Assembly (NCBI GenBank): GCA_026874595.1
Contig: CM049313.1
Location: 50,203,659 to 50,267,658 of the forward strand
Source of the DNA: Sipunculus nudus
Lineage: Eukaryota > Annelida > Sipuncula > Golfingiida > Sipunculidae
Length of the DNA stretch: 64,000 nucleotides
Direction of reading: 5' to 3'
Both the position numbers and the translations under genes were made by a program. This document shows positions 57,907-64,000 of this stretch, piece by piece; within the stretch, counting starts at the first letter, position 1, and the number at the start of each line of letters is the position of its first letter. The notes under the pieces were generated by a model. That model did not search any database. It saw only the letters and a list, made by a program, of their open reading frames with translations, and was not told the DNA's origin.

Positions 57907-59360
57907 ACAAGTGACCAAAGGGTCATGACGCTCAGCTGACTGACATATTGACCATATGTTCTTGCATGGGCTACTATAATATGGGTAACAGAGACTAAAT
58001 TTCATGTTTCCAAAGAGATTTTGCATGTACCTCTCTGGATGTCAAGTTTTAAGATTCTAGGTCAAATGATTATGATTTGTGCCCTGTTAACGGACAAAAG
58101 CATCTTTGAAGATCTCAAAATAGAGAAAAATGCATAAAAATTTTAAAAAAATAGGGTGGCGCCACCAGTCTACAGGAGCTGATAAAACTCTCACTTATAA
58201 ATAAGCATGCAGAGAGTCATGGTAATCAATACATAAGTTGTTCAGATACTGTAGCTTTTATCTCATTTTTCTGGTCTCAAAAAATAGATAAAAAAATGCA
58301 TAAACATTAGAAAAATATCCAGGTGGCGACACCTATCTACATAAGCTGATGAAACACTGGTTGCATAGTCAATATGCATGCAAAGAATCATGGTGATCAA
58401 TGCATTAGTTTTTCAGGTAGATAAGCTTTTGTATCATATTTTTTTTTATATTTCTCGGGGGATAATTCTGAGCCCCATAGCTCGGACAATATTGGTTACA
58501 GAGACCTAATTTCAGGTTTCCATGTAGATTTTTCATGAGTCTCCCTACATGTCAAGAATCAAGATTGTAGGTCCAGACATTACGATTTGTCCCCTACAGA
58601 TGACAATATCTTTAAAGGCATCAAAACGAGAGAAAAAAAATTAAAAAAAATACAAGTGGCGCAACCAGTCTGCAGAAACTGATGAAACATTCCATGAACA
58701 ATATCCTTGCAAAATAATCATGGTGATCAATGCATTAGTTTCTCAGACACTTGAGGTTTTGTATCCAATTTTGTATTATTCTTGGGGGTATTTCGCAGGC
58801 TTATAGCTCAGAGGTTTTGAATAACAGAGACTTAATCTTAGGTTTCCAAGAAGGCTTTTCATGGGCCTCCCTGCATGTCAAGATAGAACATTAACTGCTG
58901 GACTTGGAATCTTCAGTTACGATTTGTGTTCTGTTAAAAGATGACCGTCTCTTTTCAGGTCTTAACAATAGAGAAAAAAATCGTAAAATTTTTAAAAAAT
59001 ACATGTGGCGCCACCAGTCTGCAGAAACTGATGAAACACCCCATGATCAATATCAAAGCAAAGAATCATGGTGATTCATGGTGTTCAGAAACTTCAGTTT
59101 TTCAGAGGGGGGGGGGGGGGGTCCTCGGAGCCTCATTGCTAAAAGAAAATGGGTAACAGAAACCTAATTCCAGGTGTCCAAGAAGATTTTCAATGGACCT
59201 CTCTGGATCTCCAGTGAGAAGATTCCAAGTCAAGCAGTTACGATTTGTGCCCTGTTAACAGACAGACGACTGGACGGCCGGACGACAGGACGACCGGACG
59301 GATGACAGACAAAGAGTGATTGCTTAAGCTCAGATGTCTAACAGTAAGCTGAGCTAAAAA
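57907..59360 (-). mobile_element. AGCTCAGCTGA-family element, complete and inverted
   Basis: Starts ACAAGTGACCAAAGGGTCAT then GACGCTCAGCTGAC and ends GTAAGCTGAGCTAAAAA, the reverse complement of the termini at 25949/32209. About 1.45 kb, so this is the best guide to full length. The interior has about four 320-510-bp units with GTGGCGCCACCAGTCT, CTGATGAAAC, TAACAGAGACCTAAT and GTCAAG blocks. GGTGGCGCCACC (58155-58166) is a perfect palindrome. The GTCC-type tract appears reversed at 59270-59310. A G run of about 16 lies at 59106-59120. Non-coding. Confidence 0.78.
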
Positions 59361-59539
59361 TATGTATTTAACAATTTAATCGCTTTCATTACAAATGAGT
59401 CTTAATACCTGTTTTTTTTCTGTTACCGGCCAGGTCACGGCGAGAACAGTATCTTTTTGAATGAGGCATAGCACAGTGTCATACATGAAGCGGTTTCAAG
59501 AACATTGTGGACAAAAGTGGACCAGCTTTCTTTTATGAG

Positions 59540-59541
<2 letters not shown>

Positions 59542-59604
<63 letters not shown>
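59542..59604. repeat. (TA)n microsatellite
   Basis: About 63 bases of TA. Confidence 0.95.
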
Positions 59605-59608
<4 letters not shown>

Positions 59609-61694
59609 ACTGACCTCATATTAAGGTTTGTCATGATTGCAACACATTTAAATGATCTGTAGCTTGGAGTAGTTTAGTAGCAGTCACGGGGATAATCACA
59701 GTTATATGGACGAGTATGTTAGGCCCGTATTGATTCAGCATGCGGTCCTGTAATTCTTGCGGTCTCAATCAGGGGCTCCCTATCAGTATTATCAATAGTA
59801 TAAATAAACAAGGCATGTAAAAATAAACTGATCATCTTTAACTGAATCCAGTTGGCTTTCAAGTCTGCAGTGACGGTAGGTATTGTTCGCCTTAAATGTA
59901 CAAATGTTATAAAATAATATAAGAAACAAAAATACATGGCCTGTGTGCTTGATGCATGTGACACTTTTGATTGGCTCAATTCTTGGTGTTCCTAACGTTA
60001 GTCTTATCATTTTAACACTTGCCCCACTCTCTCATGCGGTTTTTAATTCATGCACATGATGTACATGTCATGATATATAATTTTCAGGTGAAGGGTTTTC
60101 AAGAGAATAATACATTTTAAAATAAAACATAAATCTATGTGTTTGTATCCAGTTAATAGTAAGCCCAAGATAGAGGAATCCAGTTTAATTTGACAATAAA
60201 CGAATTCTATTCTTGTGGGAAAAGTCAAAGATCAGTTTGAGAAAGACGAAACATGATGTCAAGGACGGTCCAAGTAACGCTCTCAATAAGCCAGGCATAC
60301 TGTCTCTAAATCATTCTCATTCACAGATTATGAAAAAAATATTGATCTATTTGGTACACATGTAATTTCTGGGGCCGGATGGTTTGGAGTTGGCTCATTG
60401 TTCGATCCAATCATCGTACATCATTGCCATGATTATACTAATTAACGCTATTGTGTAGGGTCTAAGCGACAATGCATCGTCAGAGCGCAGCACGCTGATC
60501 CTATTTAATTCAATATTTTTCCCAGTAAACGGGCGATGGTTTATTTATCGTTCCTCGTTACTGTATGGACGTCATTCTCGTGAAAAATGTTTTTGATATG
60601 AAAATAAAAAAAAATAAATAATAATGAAGATGTAATATGTTTTCTTTCCTGCAGCTGCTTTTTTTTCACCATTTTTACTTTCCTGATTCCGAATAATATT
60701 TTTTAGCCAAACCGGCATCCTACTGCTATCTGTATGACCAAAAGGACAATATTTTTCATATTAGTAAAAAACAGATAATACAGTTTTTATCTCTCGGGCT
60801 ACTTCACCCACGTTTTTACCCAAAACTTTCTAGAAAATATATACTTTTTCATCCAAAAAGCATACATTTTATTCAGACAAAGTTTAGATGCCTAAGATGT
60901 ATCCTTCTTTGTTAAAATTAATTAAATCAATAATAAATATATGTACCATAGCATGTCGCATTCCCGCTCGGCGTGCCATCTAGGTTAAAAAATTATCAAG
61001 AAGAATAGTACTGAAGTGTTCTTGACTCGCACATGATCGCACACAACAAGCGATTATGAAACGTCAACAAATCTACAATAACTTGAGGATATGGGCGTGG
61101 TCTAAAGAAACTTATTTTGCTCTTAACTTTGCCGAAACTCGTCCCCTTGGCATCAAACTCAAAACAATAGATAGATTCTCGACTGGAAACTTAAATGTCC
61201 TCGGAGTACCCCCGCACCATTATCGATCCCTGAACGGCTTATTTCTCAGAGATTCTTGAAACGTCTCATGGTGGCCGCCATGTTACAAACAAAAAAATAT
61301 ACATATCAAATGATCGCACGTAGAAATCAAGGGTACACCGCTAACATAATGCAAGAATGAAACATGTTCAATGCTTCAGTGCTTAAACTGAACCATGACC
61401 GTGCATAATCTAATAAAAAAAAGGATATCCATAAACAAAGTATAACTAATCCATAGTGATAAAAAAATAACAATCATGGTCCTCACATATAAATGTTAAC
61501 AACTTATTCAAAACTCGTTCTCAGTCCAGATACAGAATGCCTCTCTTCACATCGAAACGGTCCATTTAACTTCTTGTCTGTTCAGCGAAATTAGCTATGC
61601 ACTGACATTAGAAAAGACGGTTACCGTCCTGGCTCCCTCAACTCGTACTTATGCTGCGCGAATATCACTTTTCCCGTTACCTTAACTGAATCTG
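59605..61694. other. No gene recognised
   Basis: Two overlapping minus-strand frames (59719-59979 and 59792-60010) share the same DNA and match no family. ATGGTGGCCGCCATG at about 61268 is a palindrome sometimes seen near promoters, with no other support here. Confidence 0.5.
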
Positions 61695-61697
61695 TTA

Positions 61698-63336
61698 AGG
61701 CCCTGTCACATTTCTGCGTATCCGATTTCTTTATGAGTTACGCATTGACATTTTTATACACAGTCGTACGCACAGTGCGCACCTCATAAGCATCTCAATA
61801 ATTTGTGTAATTTTTATGAACGCAGGCATGCGCACAGAACACCCGAGTACGCCGGAAAGTTTTGGCCTGCCCAAAACTACGCTGCGTACGCTGTTAAGGC
61901 GCTGTCACACTCTAGCGTATAGAGCCAGCGTATGAGGAACATATCGAATATTTCGAAAAATTGTTTATACGCACAATTTTTCAGCGTATGAGGTCGTTTT
62001 TTCGTTTAATGACCGTTAGAGTAACGTGAGCCTAGCGTACCGTCAGCGTATGAGTAGCGTATGAGTAACGTATATCAGCGTACCTCCGACGTATGAGAAA
62101 CGTATGCGGAACGTCAGCCTAACGTATGAGAAGCGTACACAGCGGCGGGGGGGGGGGGGGGATATAAAAGGTGGCAGCGCGCGAATTTCGTCATTCCGCC
62201 AGTAGACTTACGCATGTAATACGCATGGCATAAGTTGGCTGTACGCTCAGAACACGTTAGGCATCAGTTGAGTACGTAAGACCGTTGTTAGAACTACCAT
62301 CATAACGTTAGCCATTCGTTAGACACACGTCAGACACACGTTCATTATACGCTCCTCTAACGCTAGGTTTCCTGACCCACTTAATTTCAACGAATGAGAA
62401 GCGTACTAGACGTATGAGTAACGTACCTTCAGCGTACCTCTTGCGTGTTCAGCGTATGAGGAGCGTAAAATTCATACGTCGGCATACGCTGAAAATTTTT
62501 GTGCATGTTCAAACAATTTTTTGGCCGTCAGCGTACATCAGCGTACACCCACCTACCCCGGCGTACTAGAAACGTATTCCGGCATACCCCTAGCGTGTTT
62601 CAGCGTATGTCAGCGTATGCCCAAAAAGTCCATACGTTCCTCATACGCTGGCTCTATACGCTAGAGTGTGACACACCTTTACGTGGGGGATTTTACAATG
62701 TGTTCGTGGGGGATAAGCAGTTCATACGCGGAAATACGCACCCCGTCAGCGTATGAGCTACGTTTTTTTTTTTGCAAGTATACATAGCATACTCGCAGCG
62801 AAGATACAACGAACGCTGGACGAACTAATAGCGAATACCGACGTATTGCACGAATTAGTACCGTTCGTCCGGCGATCAGGCAGCGCGTTGTGCTTATTTG
62901 TAACTTGTGAGAAACGCACAGATAGCGTACAGATAGCGTACTTGCCGTATTTCAAGCGACACTCCATATTTGGCATAAATACGATGACTCCTCTATACTC
63001 CAGTATGAACAGACCTGAAGAAAATGGCAGATCCAGGCCGGACCCGGCGAACAGCCTGACGTCCTGAACCTGCAGCTCAATCTCCGTCAATGTAGCAGAA
63101 ATGCGGCGGGAACACATATGGAATACTCTCGGCATTCGTTGGATATGAGTCAGGTATGCGGTGGGGATACGTCGTGTGCATTGGAATACGCTCGGTATGC
63201 GTACTGCATACACAGCTATTCGCAGCAAGAAAAATAGTGTTGCGCACTGCATACGCCGCTCAAATGAAAATAAAAAAAAGACATGTCAATGCGCAACTTA
63301 TGAGGAATTAGGATACGCAAAAGTGTGACAGGGCCT
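61698..63336. mobile_element. Harbinger-like non-autonomous element, outer
   Basis: Terminal inverted repeats of about 50 bp: AGGCCCTGTCACATTTCTGC then GTATCC...GCATTGACAT at the left, and the reverse complement AGGCCCTGTCACACTTTTGC then GTATCC...GCATTGACAT at the right. Flanks are TTA at the left and TTT at the right, a possible decayed 3-bp target duplication. The AGGCCCTGT terminus and TWA-type target suit PIF/Harbinger. No transposase is recognised. Overlapping opposite-strand frames at 62753-63252 are unassigned. Confidence 0.65.
61897..62678. mobile_element. Harbinger-like MITE, inner, with GCGTATGAG arrays
   Basis: About 782 bp nested inside the outer element. The left terminus AGGCGCTGTCACACTCTAGC then GTATAGAGCCAGCGTATGAG and the reverse complement of the right terminus agree at nearly all of ~44 positions. 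TTA flanks both ends (61894-61896 and 62679-62681), a perfect 3-bp target duplication. The interior consists of irregular repeats of GCGTATGAG, AACGTATGAG and CAGCGTAC, plus their complements in the right half, and a G run of about 18 at 62144-62161. Confidence 0.75.
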
Positions 63337-64000
63337 TTTCCTCGGATTTATGCTAGAAACGACACGTCACTGTTTTATCAAGTGGGGTCTACAGTTCTGA
63401 CTCGGAATCTCAGGGATATTTGCATTCATCTTCCACAATGGACACGACTCTCATTGTTTCACTCGAATTTCTCATCACATCGACTAGCGCCATTTGGATC
63501 CTGACCTTAAAGAATCTACGACCAGCGTGCTTACTAGCGCCAGAGTTCCTTACATTTGGCAACGATGACCCCATTGTCACGCAATATAACGCTCCATGGG
63601 GATGAACATATTTTTTACAAAGCCTCATGGCGTGCAAGTAGGCCGTCAAATTATATAAATCAGACCAATAGTTAAGTACACTTTCTGACAAAACCTACCA
63701 TGTGGAATAAAATAACGTTTTATCTCAACATATTGATAAATTCCCCTGCATGTTTGTTGAATTTCTGACCACATAAACATAAGACGACAGCCAACGTGTA
63801 CGCTATACAGGAAATAACTCCTTACAATAGAGACGACGTTTCAGTTTAGTGTGCTAGTTCACGTTTTCTTTTGTATGATTTCATTACCCGTCGCGTAATA
63901 TGAAACCTAAAACCGTTTTTCCACGATATCATATTGCAAAAGGATGGATTCCCGTTGCAGTACACTCCCCTGGTTTGTATCACGGCTCAAGTTAGGCTTA
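63337..64000. other. No gene recognised
   Basis: Opposite-strand frames at 63410-63691 and 63420-63605 share DNA and match nothing I know. No repeat structure was recognised. Confidence 0.5.

Noticed and set aside
62758-63252. 164-codon minus-strand frame inside the Harbinger-like element
   Set aside because: It overlaps a plus-strand frame on the same DNA and includes CGTATGAG-type repeats and a terminal poly-Lys from an A run. No DDE or Myb/SANT motif supports a transposase.

Overview
This is AT-rich eukaryotic nuclear DNA, most likely from a bivalve mollusc. There is no dense coding, no operon structure and no recognisable host gene. The window is a patchwork of transposable elements, tandem arrays, microsatellites and long homopolymer tracts. 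The bivalve assignment is inference from repeat style: elements opening with AGCTCAGCTGA followed by (GTCC/GTCT)n, repeats carrying AGGTCAAAGGTCA strings, DIRS and L1-like elements together, and Harbinger- and pogo-like miniature elements. No species can be named.

Layout. 1-2.1 kb: the 3' half of a DIRS-type tyrosine-recombinase retrotransposon (RNase H end of the RT ORF, an overlapping recombinase ORF, then an 83-bp perfect inverted repeat). 4.2-7.4 kb: a diverged AGCTCAGCTGA-family element. 9.0-9.6 kb: a ~155-bp tandem array. 10.8-13.9 kb: two copies of an unnamed dispersed repeat flanking a ~165-bp tandem array. 14.4 kb: a Ty3/gypsy-like pol scrap. 15.9-24.3 kb: two diverged copies of a ~1.8-2 kb segment, the first split by a 5'-truncated L1-like LINE. 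25.9-32.2 kb: another AGCTCAGCTGA element split by a 5.3-kb minus-strand L1-like LINE with a perfect 17-bp target duplication, an intact ORF1 and an ORF2 that lacks its RT core. 38.0-38.8 kb: a fifth copy of the dispersed repeat plus a pogo-like MITE. 42.5-43.4 kb: a higher-order tandem repeat. 45.3-52.8 kb: an LTR retrotransposon (LTRs about 93% alike, PPT, GCTT duplication) with no gag/pol; its interior holds ~325-bp and ~150-bp tandem arrays. 55.4-57.2 kb: a relative of that interior repeat. 57.9-59.4 kb: an inverted AGCTCAGCTGA element. 61.7-63.3 kb: nested Harbinger-like elements rich in GCGTATGAG.

Protein-coding capacity is entirely retroelement-derived. Only the DIRS recombinase ORF (375 aa), the in-window part of its RT/RNase H ORF, and the LINE ORF1 (242 aa) are open and convincing. 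The other recognisable coding traces are broken.

Most noteworthy: a pol-less LTR element whose internal tandem repeat carries a CTCF-like motif (CCACCAGGGGGCGCT and variants) about once per unit in one orientation, together with AGGTCAAAGGTCA (DR1 nuclear-receptor-type) strings; the nested GCGTATGAG elements; and the five-copy unnamed dispersed repeat. All boundaries were read by eye without alignment software, so repeat edges are approximate unless a target-site duplication or terminal motif is quoted.
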